DNA of 64,000 bases from Diplonema japonicum (GCA_964019335.1 OZ025757.1:152547-216546); one strand, 5' to 3'; counted from the first letter of the stretch, positions 1-10,817 are shown. Translations and numbers: made by a program. Notes: generated from the letters alone by a model not told the origin.

Positions 1-1943
1 TAGTCGGCGAAGCATCCTATGTCGTAGGACAGTGAGGCTGGTGCGTCGGGTGATATGGTGAACCAGGCGAACTGCTTCTCTTTGTAAGTAGAGGTGGGGT
101 ACCCAGCTGCAAGGAGCACACCGTGGGCCGCGTGCAGGAAGGGACGCCCGATAAATGTGGCATCGGCTGGCTCCGACCCAACAATAGTGGGCGCTAGTGG
201 TGTGCTGATGTCACGGATCAAGACGCTGGAATCTGTCGTCACAAAGAGGTCGTCCCCGTAGATTGCCATCGCTGCAACGTCGGACAGCAGGCTTTGAACC
301 GCCGTTTGAACAGGAGAAGCAGGTGTGTTGACGTTGACAACAACTAAACCCGCAGCCAAGACGTACGCAGCCAACCCCGACTGCGACACCTCCACATCCC
401 TTGCCCCAGCGATGTCAAGCTTCGCAAGAAACTTCGGCGACGACGGTTCACACACATCGAGAACCTGCAGACTGTCTCCGTCCGCAATGTAAGCGGTTGT
501 CCCTGACACCGCCACTGCCTTCGCATCGTTTGGAGTGTTGTAACTCCCGATCTTGCGTATCATTGGACCACCGATATCATACATCTCAAGCCCGCGACTG
601 CCGCAAGCGAGATACATCACATTCTTAATAACGAGAATGTTTTGAACACCCGGAAGACGGATCCTCTGAAGAACGTTGAAGTAAGGGAGGTTTGAAATAT
701 CGATGACGAACACCTCAGTGGGCCCAGCGACGTAAAGGTGCGACTCGAAGCTTGCCAACGACATGACTGGTTCCAAATAAGGATAGAACCCGCGCCGACT
801 GCTGCCACCATATAAATCGATACCAAGGGAGATACTTGCTGCAAAAAGGCTCTCAGAGATGACATGAACCCGCGGCAGGTGTTTGCCGGGAAGCGGGAGA
901 TGAGAATCGGACAGCTGTCCGTTCGGCTTCAACCAGAACAGAACCTCATGCGAAGTCAAAAAGATCCCTTTTGACGTGACGTGCAGACTATGGTATCCCC
1001 AGCCTTGCCTAAGGGTATACGTTTCCACAAGTTTTTGGATACCTTCCCCAACAGAAAAAACGTGGATGAGATTATCCTGCAACACGTAAAGACGGTTTGT
1101 AACGCGGTCCAGACCCATGTCGATGACGGCCCCCTCCAGTTCGTAATAACCAGAGTTTTCGTATTCAAGGTGCAAGTACGTGTGGAAGAAGTTTAATTCG
1201 TGTGAGTTTGAAAGAACGAGAGATGCACCGGAGTTATAAACAATTATTACGTCAGCGTAATTCGCCCCGGGCGACTCGGGCCGGTCCGCGCTTATTGACC
1301 ACCTGAACTCGAGCTCAAAAGGGTCAGATGCAGGTAAGTAGAAGATCGATATCCCCCGAGCGTTAGACGAATAAATGTAAGAATTTGCTTCTGAGAAAAC
1401 GGCGGTTCTCATCGTGGTTCCACTTTCACTGTGCGCCCCTACAAAAACAGGGTTATACCTGTCGGTGATGTCCATTTTAAGAAATCCGCTGTACCGCTGC
1501 GAACCAGGTGGGGGAGCGTACAGCGACCCTATGTACAAAGCATTGCCCGCGATAAATACGGAATACGCTGCGTAAACTTCGTCATACGGGTCCTGTCGTC
1601 TGCCGGACCCTTTTAGGACCAGCTTGCTTGGGTCGGTGCGGTCCAGTACATAAACGTTTTCTGTCGCAATCAGGTACAACAGGTTATCGTCAAGGAGCTC
1701 TACTGCAAAACCGCGTTCCCTGTAACCTGCCGCCCACCCGCTTATCAGAACAGGGCTGTTGGTGTCTGTCAGGTTGTACACGAGAATACCCTGCCATGCT
1801 GCAACGTAGCCTATAGAACCTTCCACTTTTATATCCCATGCCTGTGAGTAAGATTGCGAAATTTGGCCCCCGATTAGCCTCGTCGCAGCGTGGACGGTGT
1901 TGCCCGCTTGCAGGACGCAGGACAGGATCAACAGGAGCTTCAT
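1..1943 (-). CDS. Secreted LVIVD-propeller/WSC protein, subfamily A copy 1 (partial, C-terminus beyond the window)
   Basis: I read this frame codon by codon from the ATG at 1943 to the window edge and found no stop: 647 codons, with the C-terminus missing on the left. The N-terminus (MKLLLILSCVLQAG...) is a signal peptide. The remainder is beta-propeller-like with LVIVD-family repeats, for example GTTAYIADGDSLQVLDVCEP, the same strand pattern as the complete paralogues. The last residues visible are the GCFADY that opens the first WSC domain. An A21 run on the coding strand touches the ATG directly. The stretch around 400-560 is almost identical to 4050-4210 in the next paralogue, which suggests sequence exchange. 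It is probably a secreted carbohydrate- or surface-binding protein; the WSC and PLAT-like parts are inferred from the paralogues. Confidence 0.9.
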   Translation of the reverse strand, partial: MKLLLILSCVLQAGNTVHAATRLIGGQISQSYSQAWDIKVEGSIGYVAAWQGILVYNLTDTNSPVLISGWAAGYRERGFAVELLDDNLLYLIATENVYVLDRTDPSKLVLKGSGRRQDPYDEVYAAYSVFIAGNALYIGSLYAPPPGSQRYSGFLKMDITDRYNPVFVGAHSESGTTMRTAVFSEANSYIYSSNARGISIFYLPASDPFELEFRWSISADRPESPGANYADVIIVYNSGASLVLSNSHELNFFHTYLHLEYENSGYYELEGAVIDMGLDRVTNRLYVLQDNLIHVFSVGEGIQKLVETYTLRQGWGYHSLHVTSKGIFLTSHEVLFWLKPNGQLSDSHLPLPGKHLPRVHVISESLFAASISLGIDLYGGSSRRGFYPYLEPVMSLASFESHLYVAGPTEVFVIDISNLPYFNVLQRIRLPGVQNILVIKNVMYLACGSRGLEMYDIGGPMIRKIGSYNTPNDAKAVAVSGTTAYIADGDSLQVLDVCEPSSPKFLAKLDIAGARDVEVSQSGLAAYVLAAGLVVVNVNTPASPVQTAVQSLLSDVAAMAIYGDDLFVTTDSSVLIRDISTPLAPTIVGSEPADATFIGRPFLHAAHGVLLAAGYPTSTYKEKQFAWFTISPDAPASLSYDIGCFAD

Positions 1944-2839
1944 TTTTTTTTTTTTTTTTTTTTTACAGCCTGTAGAAACTAAGAGGAATAGGATGGCGGG
2001 TGGGGGGGGGGGAGTTTTTTTTGCATTTTTTTTGTAATATTGCAGAGCCAAATAAAAGAAAAGAATCCTTTTAAAAAAAAAAAGAGAGAGGGTAGAAAAG
2101 AGGTGAGGGACGTTACCTCTCCTCCACTCGAATACCCTCTTTTTTTTGGGGGGGGGGGAGGTGGGGGGGGGCAATTCACTCAATACCCAAAAAAAGTTTT
2201 GAAATTTTGGGATTCATCCGCCAACTATCATTGAAAATAGTCTTTTTTTTTTTTTAAAATTTGAGGCTGCCCTCAGGTGAGATTTGTCTTTTCCTTTGAG
2301 CTTTTCTTTTTTCCCTATTAAGTGAATTACCTCTTTTCCCCCTAGATTGAGACAAAAGAAAGCGGAGACATTCAAAGGGAGAGGGGGGGGGGGGGGGGAA
2401 GTTTTTTGTGCTCACGAGCGGTATTTTTCCTAATAAAATATCTCATTTGCATTGTTAAAAAAAGAAAAATTGTAAAGTCCTACAGGTATATGCACCAGCA
2501 CAAAACCGAGCACATGGGCAACAGTGAAAAGATGATAAGGAGGCCGTTGTCTCTACCTATCTTTGAAAACCATGTGGAAAAAAAAAAAAAGGTGCAGGCA
2601 ACTGTGTTGAAAACATTGATGGTAGGCACGTATCGAGAAACCTACCACAAACTGAGCCTATTGAAAATAAAAATAGAAAAAAAATACGTTACAAAAGGTA
2701 AAACATGCAACAACTCACAACCCCATGTAAGCCCCTTGCTAAGGAGGAGCGAGTCGCCGTGAATTCCATTTTTAAAGGACGATGGCAAGTACCAGTACTC
2801 TTGAACATCTATCACTTTTTCTTTTTTTTTTGTTCCGCT
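1944..2839. other. Intergenic, homopolymer-rich, no gene
   Basis: It begins with the poly(A)/poly(T) block (1944-1964) abutting the upstream gene's start, followed by several G and A runs (for example near 2148-2172 and 2385-2399). The stretch at about 2409-2455 (CACGAGCGG...CCTAATAAAATATCTCAT) recurs at about 7288-7325, so it is part of a dispersed repeat. Short open frames here are lysine- or phenylalanine-rich and carry no domain. Confidence 0.6.
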
Positions 2840-5566
2840 CTAAGAGCTGCCAGGAGGTGCGGTCCACTCCACCACCTCAGAGCCAGGGGTGTTCTTCACC
2901 ACCTTCCCCAAGACACCATCGGTGAGCCAGTTCGCCCCTGAACCAGCAAAGGTCATTGTGACTGCATGAACCTTCCAGCCATCCCCACCCTGTGCCCTGA
3001 TCCGAACCTTGCGGGGGTGCTGCAGGATCCCAGTTGCAGTCATCACATGAACACTCCCCTGGGCAGGGGCCGCCACACTCCCCACAACCTGAACACTCCC
3101 ATCCCAGTACTCCACCTCAATGGGGTAGGTGTGTTGCGACTCTGCATTGGTTTCCGAAGCGGTCACCACCCCCACAGTGAAGTCCATCGAGTTCAAGGCG
3201 TACATGTTGCTCCGGAAGGTCCCCCCACAGAAGGCCTCCCCGTTCCCGATGCAAGGAGCGTTGCAATCCCCACTTGCAGCCGGAGGCTTGGAACGGATGT
3301 CCTGTGTGCACCAGCAGGTGTCTCCCTTCTGTATCCCAAAGAACTTGTAGTTCCGAACAGTGTCCCCACCACAGTACGCTGCACAGTGCTCAACTGACAT
3401 CCCTGCAGAGACGTACGCCGTCCTCCCAACATTGTCCTCGAAGCACCCCACATGAGAGAAGCGGACAGAACTCTTCACAGCCATGTTCCGGTGCCCGCTG
3501 GTTGCGCAGTCCGCTGCGTTTGTTCTGACCGACTGCGCAAGTTCAGAAGCCCCGCCGCACCAACATTCGTTTGTGAAGAGCGTCCCTGCATGGGTGTGCC
3601 CGGCGGTGTTACAAAATGCAAGGCACTGCTGTGGTGGGGTTGCGACACGCCTTGACTTCAAGGCACGGTAGTCGGCGAAGCATCCTATGTCGTAGGACAG
3701 TGAGGCTGGTGCGTCGGCATCGAAATCAAACATTCTGTTGCCGAAGACAGAATCCGCTAACGCCACTGCATCCGACGACGCATGCAAGCTGGGTGCTCCC
3801 AGTGCGGGAGAGAAATCCCCCGTGCTGCCCACGATGGTGGGCACTAGTGGTGTGCTGATATCGCGGATCACTACAGCAGAGGCAGTTGTTATGAAGAGGC
3901 TGCTACCAGACAAGGCCATCTCAGCGTGTGCGTGGACGTCCTGTGTTGTGAAAGACAGAGCCGAAGGGTTAGACGCCATTACAATGTGAAGCTTGCCATC
4001 GGAGAGGACGTAAACAACCGTGTCCTTAAAGAGAACGTCCCTTGCCCCAGCGATGTCAAGCTTCGCGAGAAACTTCGGCGACGACGGTTCACACACATCG
4101 AGAACCTGCAAACTGTCTCCGTCCGCAATGTAAGCGGTTGTCCCTGACACCGCCACCGCCCTCGCATCGTTTGGAGTGTTGTAACTCCCGATCTTGCGTA
4201 TCAAATTTTCGTTGATTGAAAACACGGCAAGACCTGCTTTCCCGCATGCAGCATATAATAACCCACCAGCAATGTGCAAAGCCTGTACCTCAGAATAGAG
4301 AATTCTGTGAAGTAAAACCGGGCGAAACTCGATGTCCAGAACAAGTATCTCTGTAGCAGCCGCAACATATAGTTGGTTTCCAACCGACGCAAAGGCTCTG
4401 ACCTCAAACGGGTAGTGGTAGTAGTCAAGAACTCTGAACCTGCCGTAAACGTCGATCCCGTCCTCTTGAAAGAAAAAGGCTTTCGAGCGGGAGATAATGT
4501 GGGCCTTCCCAGGGTACAACTCTGGCAAAGGGAGCGAGTTCAAGACAGTCGATGACTCAAGCCTGTAAAAAGAATTCGAGCTCGAAAAAAAAACAGCCCT
4601 TGGTGAAACAGACAGAAGAATCCCCCCAACGATAGGCGTAGAACTAACCAGCACTGGCTGCGCAGCGTTGGCCAACGAGTAAACCATAATTTTTGAAGAC
4701 ACCACCACATAAAGCCGCTGGCTTCCTTCATCGGCCGACATGTCTGTAATGGTACCACCTTGATCTAAAGACCATCCAGACCATTCGTACGACCACCGCC
4801 CATCTTTTACGTAAACGTTCAGGACGGACTTTCTAGCCGTGAACAGGAAGTTCATCGATTGGTAAAAGACAAACTGCTGAAGGAACGCAAAGCCCGGGTG
4901 CACGGACCCCAGCATGGTGTATACTCTGCGGGTTCGCATCATCGCTCCATTGGTACCCTCCGGAACGGTATAAATATGCAACCCATCAGCATCTGAGAAA
5001 TAATATCCATCATTACCTGGGAAAACCGCAGTTACCACGCGCCTGGTGCTCATTCGGTACATTCCAATAAAAACCGGGTTGAAACGGTCGGTGAGATCGA
5101 GTTTCCAGACGTGGGAAAACCATTCCGACTCCGGCGGGGGGTTGGTTAAGGTTCCTACAAAAAAAGAATCCCCGTCGATTTCAGCAGAGAATAGTTGCCT
5201 CAAACCGTAATTGGTGCTGTGGTCTGGTGCAGATATAAGTCGTAAACTTGCAGGATCCGACCTATCAAAAACATATAATTTTTGCGGGCCGACGGCGTAG
5301 AGGACGTCATTGTGGGTCGGAGAGAGAACAATTCTCCAAACATCTCCTATTTTGTACGTTCCAATGGTTTTGATATCGTTTAGGTTTGCTAGGTCGTAGA
5401 CCCTGACCCCGTCAGGGCCCGCTGCGGTGTACCCAATGTTTCGATCTTGTCTCATGAACCACAAGCTGAGCTTCGTTTTCTCTCGAAAACTGACCCCCCG
5501 CAGGTTTACCCCCGCTCCCACCGTTGCGAGGAATGTCAGTAGAATGAGTGAGATGGTTATTTTCAT
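2840..5566 (-). CDS. Secreted LVIVD-propeller/WSC/PLAT-like protein, subfamily A copy 2 (908 aa)
   Basis: A complete 908-residue frame. It has a signal peptide at 1-19 (MKITISLILLTFLATVGAG), then propeller repeats to about residue 620 with LVIVD-like strands (LYVAAATEILVLDI, GTTAYIADGDSLQVLDV). Two WSC modules follow, at about 626-700 and 705-795. The second ends in the typical CIGNGEAFCGGTFRSNMYAL pattern. A C-terminal domain of about 110 residues has EVEYWDGSVQVVGSV and GGDGWKVHAV, reminiscent of PLAT/LH2 sandwiches. There is no C-terminal membrane helix or GPI-like tail. WSC domains bind carbohydrate in characterised proteins, so a secreted glycan- or wall-binding role is inferred. A17 lies 2 nt upstream of the ATG. 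The last 280 residues are nearly identical to copy 5. Confidence 0.94.
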   Translation of the reverse strand: MKITISLILLTFLATVGAGVNLRGVSFREKTKLSLWFMRQDRNIGYTAAGPDGVRVYDLANLNDIKTIGTYKIGDVWRIVLSPTHNDVLYAVGPQKLYVFDRSDPASLRLISAPDHSTNYGLRQLFSAEIDGDSFFVGTLTNPPPESEWFSHVWKLDLTDRFNPVFIGMYRMSTRRVVTAVFPGNDGYYFSDADGLHIYTVPEGTNGAMMRTRRVYTMLGSVHPGFAFLQQFVFYQSMNFLFTARKSVLNVYVKDGRWSYEWSGWSLDQGGTITDMSADEGSQRLYVVVSSKIMVYSLANAAQPVLVSSTPIVGGILLSVSPRAVFFSSSNSFYRLESSTVLNSLPLPELYPGKAHIISRSKAFFFQEDGIDVYGRFRVLDYYHYPFEVRAFASVGNQLYVAAATEILVLDIEFRPVLLHRILYSEVQALHIAGGLLYAACGKAGLAVFSINENLIRKIGSYNTPNDARAVAVSGTTAYIADGDSLQVLDVCEPSSPKFLAKLDIAGARDVLFKDTVVYVLSDGKLHIVMASNPSALSFTTQDVHAHAEMALSGSSLFITTASAVVIRDISTPLVPTIVGSTGDFSPALGAPSLHASSDAVALADSVFGNRMFDFDADAPASLSYDIGCFADYRALKSRRVATPPQQCLAFCNTAGHTHAGTLFTNECWCGGASELAQSVRTNAADCATSGHRNMAVKSSVRFSHVGCFEDNVGRTAYVSAGMSVEHCAAYCGGDTVRNYKFFGIQKGDTCWCTQDIRSKPPAASGDCNAPCIGNGEAFCGGTFRSNMYALNSMDFTVGVVTASETNAESQHTYPIEVEYWDGSVQVVGSVAAPAQGSVHVMTATGILQHPRKVRIRAQGGDGWKVHAVTMTFAGSGANWLTDGVLGKVVKNTPGSEVVEWTAPPGSS

Positions 5567-5820
5567 GATTTTTTTTTTTTTTTTTGCCCTGTGCTGTGGG
5601 GATGGCGGAAGAGAGTTGTGTGTGTGGTTGAAAGAGAAAAAAATAAAAAATAAAAAATTAAAAAAAACGGGGAGGGATTAAAAAAAAAGAAAAGAAAAAA
5701 AAATAAATGATAACTATCTTGCCAAACGGACCCTTCTTATTTTTTTTTTTTTGCTTAATTTTTTTTTGATTTTTTTTTAATTTTTTGGTTTTTTTTTTTT
5801 TTGAAAAAAAATACTGCGGT

Positions 5821-5853
<33 letters not shown>

Positions 5854-5995
5854 AACGGACAAAAATGCTCGTATTTTCTTTTTTTTTTTTCTCTCTTCTT
5901 GTTGTGCTATTTTTGTCCTGCTCGTCGATTCTCATTTTTTTTTGTACAGTATTTATTTTCTGTTGCAAGACCCCCCCCCCCCCCCCCCCACCCAT

Positions 5996-6016
5996 GCTCG
6001 TTGGTAGATGGTTAAA
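5996..6016 (+). repeat. Short recurrent cassette (CGTTGGTAGATGGTTA)
   Basis: The core CGTTGGTAGATGGTTA occurs here, at 15031-15050 in the same orientation and at 13747-13764 in reverse. Each copy touches or lies near a homopolymer. Function unknown. Confidence 0.7.
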
Positions 6017-6183
6017 GGAGAGGTAAGGTCGCTTTCCCCCTCCTTTTCACGTTGGTATTTGTTAGGCCTACACAACTTGGTGGCCACAGACAAAAAAAGA
6101 AAAGGAAAAAAGAAAAGAAAAAAAACAGAGAAAAAAGAGAAAGAAAAAAAAATCTCAAGCCTTGGGAAAGAAAAAAAAAAAAA

Positions 6184-6225
6184 ACTCAAAGTGCAGGACA
6201 AACCCCCTCATGGAGGGCCGCCCTT
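6184..6225 (+). repeat. Short recurrent hairpin cassette between A-runs (copy 1)
   Basis: Its core is GTGCAGGACAAACCCCCTCA followed by TGGAGGGCCGCCC. The CCCTC-ATG-GAGGG part can pair. Almost the same 40 bases occur at 22588-22626, and a diverged copy at 52097-52130. All three are bounded by A-rich runs on both sides. Function unknown; possibly the conserved core of a small retroposed RNA. Confidence 0.75.
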
Positions 6226-6886
6226 TAAAAAAAAAAAAAAGGAGGTAATTAATAGCTATTTACTGCCAACAAGCGACTTAAAAAATCGTAACCTCAAAGG
6301 TCCCACATTTGGTACTCTTAATTTTTGGTAAAAACGCAGAAACCCCAAGGCAACGGTAAAAAAAAAAAAAAAAGCTCATTCTTCGGCGGTGAGTAAGTAG
6401 TTTTCTTTGCACGACCCTCTGGAATTACTTCACCACGAGAGGCAAAAGGGGTGACAAGGGCTTTAACATACTAGAGTAGGGTCCGCAAGAACAGGGGCTG
6501 CTGGGAACTGAACCTCGGCAAAAGCTGGCCTGAGATGGGCATTATTTGTTTCTAAGTGAGAAAAAAAAAAAAAAGAAAAAAAAAATCAAGTTTTGGTTGC
6601 AAAGAAGAACCATCTTTGCGAAGGTACAAAAAAAAGACAGGGGCGGGGGAAGTTTAGCGACGGACCCACCCAGGTACGTGCACACCAAGCTGAGATGGTA
6701 TTTTTTACTCCAGGACAACGGCTATGAGGGTTGAGAAGGGAGAAAAAAAAAAAAGAAAAAAAAAAAGGAGAATGGGGGGTTTTTTTTTTCAAATAGATCA
6801 TGTAAAAGAATAGGGAGGAACCTGGCATTGCCATGGGGGGGGGGGTGTAAAAACTCGAAGGAAAGTTTCTTTTTTTTTTCTCTCTC

Positions 6887-7213
6887 TTTATTTCACTCTT
6901 CGTCATTTTCTTCACCCACAACGCAAAAATGGCTGAAATTCAGCGTCGTTGAATAATGGCGCTTCAGAGTGAAAAAAAAAGGGGGGTCTCGTTGTGTAAT
7001 AAAATGTATCTGAGGCCATTTTCCGGCCCTTAAAAGTGGGAATAAGTGCTTTACTTCCCCTTTAAAATGCCACGGCGAAAAAGCTACCCAGTACTACCTT
7101 AGGGAAAAAAAGCCCCCCATAAAAGCTGACCGAAAGCAGTGAGGGGTGAGTGACTCAAATGACGAAGAGTGAAATAAAACGACTTACTTGCCGCCAAATG
7201 GGTCATTATTTAA

Positions 7214-7262
<49 letters not shown>

Positions 7263-7440
7263 AGTTTGGCGCTCCATTTGTTTGTGCGCACGAGCGGAAT
7301 TTTACCTAATAAAATAGCTCATTACGCTGCCATCAACTAGTTTTTAGTCTCGACAATAATATTGTTTAAAAAAAAAAAAAAAATAGAGAACCCGAGTTAA
7401 ATAATGACTCATTATTTATTGGCAATAAATAGCTATTAAA
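6887..7440 (+). mobile_element. Terminal-inverted-repeat element, copy 1 (interrupted)
   Basis: It begins with TTTATTTCACTCTTCGTCAT. The inverted counterpart (AATGACGAAGAGTGAAATAA) lies near 7158-7182. The internal text GTGGGAATAAGTGCTTTACTTCCCC... is shared with the three other copies. Downstream, the shared flank CTTACTTGCCGCCAAATG is cut by a run of 46 A (7215-7260) and extra sequence, then ends in GTTAAATAATGACTCATTATTT. There is no coding capacity, so it is a MITE-like non-autonomous element. The superfamily is not determined. Confidence 0.7.
7215..7260. repeat. Run of 46 A
   Basis: An uninterrupted A46 homopolymer splits a terminal-inverted-repeat element copy after GTCATTATTTAAC. This shows either homopolymer expansion at, or insertion into, the element. 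Confidence 0.95.
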
Positions 7441-7697
7441 GTTCATAACCCCTAAAAAAAAAAAACAAAAAAAAAAAAAGAAAAGAAAACACGTTTGCCA
7501 ACGTTCCCCTTTGTTGAAAGAAAAGAAAAAGAAAAAAAGAAAACAAGGGACCACACCCTTTATGGAGCTACAGGAGAAACAACAGTGAAGTTGAGCACAC
7601 ACAAAAAAAAAAAAGAAGAAAAAAAAGAAGAAAAAAAAAAAAAAAAAAACAGGTTTTTGGGGAAAAAAAAGTAGAAAAAAACTCGATCTATTTTCTT
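7441..7697. other. A-rich intergenic spacer
   Basis: Nothing but A-rich runs and short unique words between two inverted-repeat element copies. No gene. Confidence 0.6.
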
Positions 7698-8106
7698 TTT
7701 ATTTCACTCTTCGTCATTTTCTTCACTCACTAGGGGCCTCATAATTTAAACTAGTAAAAATTATAAGATTTTGGAGTTAAATTATGGGGCCTCAGAGAAG
7801 TCTCGTTGTGGATTAAAATGTACCCAACCCCTTGAAGAATCTTTTTTTGGGGGTGGGGTTTTTTTTGACTATTTTTGGCCATCTAAGTGCTTTACTTCCC
7901 CTTAAAATGCCACGGCAAAATATCTGAGAACCGTGAGGAAAACAGCAGTAAAAGCAGTGAAGAGTGAGTGACTCAAATGACGAAGAGTGAAATAAAACGA
8001 CTTACTTGCCGCCAAATGAGCCATTATTTAATACTTGTTTACCGTTTTTTTTTGGCCCTCGTGCAAAAAAATTCGGGAACTCGAGTTAAATAATGACTAG
8101 CTATTT
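7698..8106 (+). mobile_element. Terminal-inverted-repeat element, copy 2
   Basis: The left end TTTATTTCACTCTTCGTCATT and the inverted right arm at about 7965-8001 (GTGAGTGACTCAAATGACGA...) match with a few differences. The segment continues through CTTACTTGCCGCCAAATGAG to GTTAAATAATGACTAGCTAT, as in copies 3 and 4. No open frame. This is a MITE-like element about 400 bp long. Confidence 0.75.
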
Positions 8107-8186
8107 CTTTTTTTTTTTTTTTTTTCTTTTTGAAGTGACCATTCTGCGGTTGTATCGGTGGTGCGCCTAGATTTCTCAAGGAGTGT

Positions 8187-8221
<35 letters not shown>

Positions 8222-8465
8222 CCTTCTTTGCCACACATGTCTGAACTCGGCGTGTACGGCTTTTCTCTTATTATCAATCTCCAGCATCTATAGTGGTGAT
8301 CGACCTCCTTGTCCCAGGGTACCACCGCGAAAAATAATAAAAAAAAATAATAATAATAAAAAATAGGAAAAAAAAAAAGATAATAGTAGTTATTCACAAC
8401 TAATACTGAATTTTCTGTCACGAGTGACAGAAGTTTTTTTTTTAATAAGACGTGAATAATGTGGT

Positions 8466-8496
<31 letters not shown>

Positions 8497-8709
8497 CTTT
8501 TTTTTTTTTTTACCCCTCTTCGATTTTACTTCATTCTGTATCCCTAAGGATACAATCACATTTCGGCACCCCACCTCCGGAAAATGCGGGAAAAAAAAAA
8601 AAAAAAAAAAAAACTTTTGACACACAGTAGCGTGGTAACCAATAACCGACAACACATGCCCAAGAAATTGGAATTCTTCTGGAGTAAAAATAAAATTGGG
8701 GGAGTGGTG

Positions 8710-8745
<36 letters not shown>

Positions 8746-8759
8746 AAAAGTAAAATAGA
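8107..8759. other. Homopolymer-rich spacer
   Basis: It contains T-runs of about 20-33 (8107-8126, 8188-8220, 8466-8496), (AAT)n-like sequence near 8340-8362 and an A run of about 29 near 8715-8743. Apparent open frames are Lys/Phe homopolymers. No gene. Confidence 0.6.
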
Positions 8760-9120
8760 AGAGTAATAACTATTGATTTATGAAAAATAAAGCGGACCCT
8801 TATTTCCCGAGGCTGTTAATCTCCTCCGAACATATTATCAGCCAAGGGGAAAGAGTAAAGGTCCACTTTAATCATGAATTCTACGTAATTTAATTTATTT
8901 TCTGGTTCTCCATGGCACTCCCAAACTCCCCAAAGCCAGGAAGACCTGGGCCAGTCTTGCAATTTTGTGCATATGCTTCATGGTATGGCTGCCTCCCTAC
9001 TTAGGCCCCAGGACGCAACCACAGAATTAGATCGACCCCGTTTTCACAAAATCTGCAGGGGAAAAAAAAAAAAAAAAAAAACATAAAGTACTTAGAGCCC
9101 AGAAAAATAAATAAAAAAAA
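8760..9120 (+). repeat. Dispersed repeat R1, copy 1
   Basis: It shares an ordered series of blocks with 34568-34985: TAACTATTGATTTAT, GTCCACTTTAAT, TTATTTTCTGGTT, ATGGCACTCCCAA, AAAGCCAGGAAG, CAATTTTGTGC, ATGCTTCATGGTATGG, TTTTCACAAAATCTGC. Part of it matches the reverse complement of the right window edge (63540-64000). Copies are diverged and contain A-run insertions. It is probably a decayed transposable element. Confidence 0.7.
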
Positions 9121-9378
9121 AAAAAATAAGAAAAACTGCTAACTTTGACCCTAAGTTACATAATATTTAGGAGGGAAAAGTTTCTGACCCGCCGGTCCCC
9201 CCAGGTTGAGTTCATAAATCTCAACGTCGTGCCCCCGAGAGAGAGAAAAAAAAAAAAAAAAACTCAAACTAGAATTTAAAAGAAAAAAGAACCCCCTTTT
9301 TTTTGTTTGTTTGCTGCAACAAGTAAACATACTTTTGTAAAAAAAAAAAAAAATTGTAAAGTGAAAACATGGCATGCA

Positions 9379-9415
<37 letters not shown>

Positions 9416-9631
9416 AACAATATGGCTAGCATCGACATTGGCGCGTTCTCCTGTGCCTCGGGGGGGCACGCACCTGCAGCATAAGATTGGGTTTTCCATA
9501 GTTGTGGTGTCAAAAGATGCTTAAATCCCCCCTCCCCCCTTCTTCAGTGTCAGGTGAACTTTGCGTGCAAAGTTGGGTCGCATTTTTTAAACCCTAAAAA
9601 AAAACTTGGGGGGGTCAAGTTAGCACTGCAA

Positions 9632-9667
<36 letters not shown>

Positions 9668-10352
9668 AAATATCGATTTGTTAACGGTCAGGCCATACAT
9701 ATGCTCTGTACATTTTGGTGTGAGCTTCTAATAGTTTGGGCGGCTTCCTGTGCTAGTAGATAGGATTATCGCCCGCAAGTTTAATAATGGGGCAATACTA
9801 TCTTCCTATTCACAGAATTCCCCCGAAATGACTTGCAAAAGGGGAGGTATCGTCAGTACCTTAAGTCCGGCCAAAGGTCTTGCTGCCCCGTGATTAAAAA
9901 AAAAAGAAAATAGAGCAAAAAAGATATAGTTGTCTTACTGTAACAAGTTATGACCTTCCCGTTTACCTCGGAGGCAGAAAAAAAAAAAAAAAAAAAAGGA
10001 CATTTCTTGGTCTGGTAAGTGGGGGGGTTTTTTTTTTCCCCCCTCTTTTTTTTTTTTTTTTAATTTCGCGGCGTACCTCAGAAATCAGTTTCGTCACGCC
10101 ATGAAATTTAAAAAAAAAAAAAAAAATAATAGAAAAAAAAGAAAAAAAAAACTAAAAATAAAAAAAAAAAAAAAAAAAGAAATTACGGGAAAAATTAAAA
10201 AAAAAAAAGAAATTACCCCTTTCGTCCAAGGCACAGAAAACCAAGCGAGGTTAACATTCTTTTTTTCCTTTTTTTTTTTTCCTTTTTTTTTTTCTTTTCG
10301 ATTTCAAAACGACCCTTATACAATAAAAAAAAAATAATAGAAAAAAAAAAAT

Positions 10353-10376
10353 ACGCTCCATATCTCTAAAACCCGT
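10353..10376 (+). repeat. Short recurrent cassette (CCATATCTCTAAAAC)
   Basis: The core CCATATCTCTAAAAC recurs at 55104-55124. Its reverse complement, extended as GTTTTAGAGATATGAGGCGT, is at about 35709-35730. A partial match (AGATATGAGGCGTTA) is at 10516-10530. It is always next to A/T runs. Function unknown. Confidence 0.65.
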
Positions 10377-10427
10377 AATTTTTTTGCAAAAGGTTGGCTG
10401 AGAAAAAAATTTTAGAAAGCTTTGACG

Positions 10428-10454
10428 CCCCCCCCCCCCCCCCCCCCCCCCCCC
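10428..10454. repeat. Run of 27 C
   Basis: A C27 homopolymer (G27 on the coding strand of the neighbouring genes). It shows that long runs are not limited to A/T here; G runs of about 20 also occur near 15147 and 26237. Confidence 0.95.
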
Positions 10455-10817
10455 ATTTTTTTCCCTACAGAAGACGCGGCTCGGTTAGGCAACCAATCAC
10501 AATACCAGTTTTTACAGATATGAGGCGTTACAAAAAAAAAAAAAAAAAAAAAAAAAAACAATAGATATTCTTTTTCTTTCCCCCCCCTTTTTTTTCTTTG
10601 TTTGGCCAAACAGAAGGCTCGTCGGGCAACGTGCAAAGATAGCATACTGGACCTGTCGTTCCGGAAAACAGGTCACTTAACGGCCCATAGGGACCCCCGG
10701 ATACCGCCTACTAGCATTGATCATACTGATTTTTTTTTCCCCCCCTTCTTTTTTTCCTCATTCATTTTTTTTTTTTTTTTTTTTTTTTTTTTGCCGTTGT
10801 AGTTTAGCACGATTATA

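Larger units (their letters stand above)
5567..6886. other. Intergenic, homopolymer mosaic, no gene
   Basis: It starts with the T17/A17 block next to the copy 2 start codon. Long T, A and C runs follow (T run 5822-5852, C-rich run near 5970-5989), together with two short recurrent cassettes listed separately (5996-6016 and 6184-6225). Frames here encode only poly-Phe or poly-Lys. I see no gene. Confidence 0.6.
9121..10817. other. Intergenic, extreme homopolymer mosaic, no gene
   Basis: It contains A-runs of 30 or more (9381-9414, about 9634-9665), a C27 run at 10428-10454, and the cassettes at 10353-10376 and 10516-10530. The T-rich block at about 10768-10792 lies just downstream of the stop of subfamily A copy 3. 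Open frames are low complexity. No gene seen. Confidence 0.6.

Noticed and set aside
5777-10800. Numerous 60-120 codon frames made of Lys, Phe, Pro or Gly runs
   Set aside because: They are homopolymer translations without domain content and appear on both strands over the same runs.
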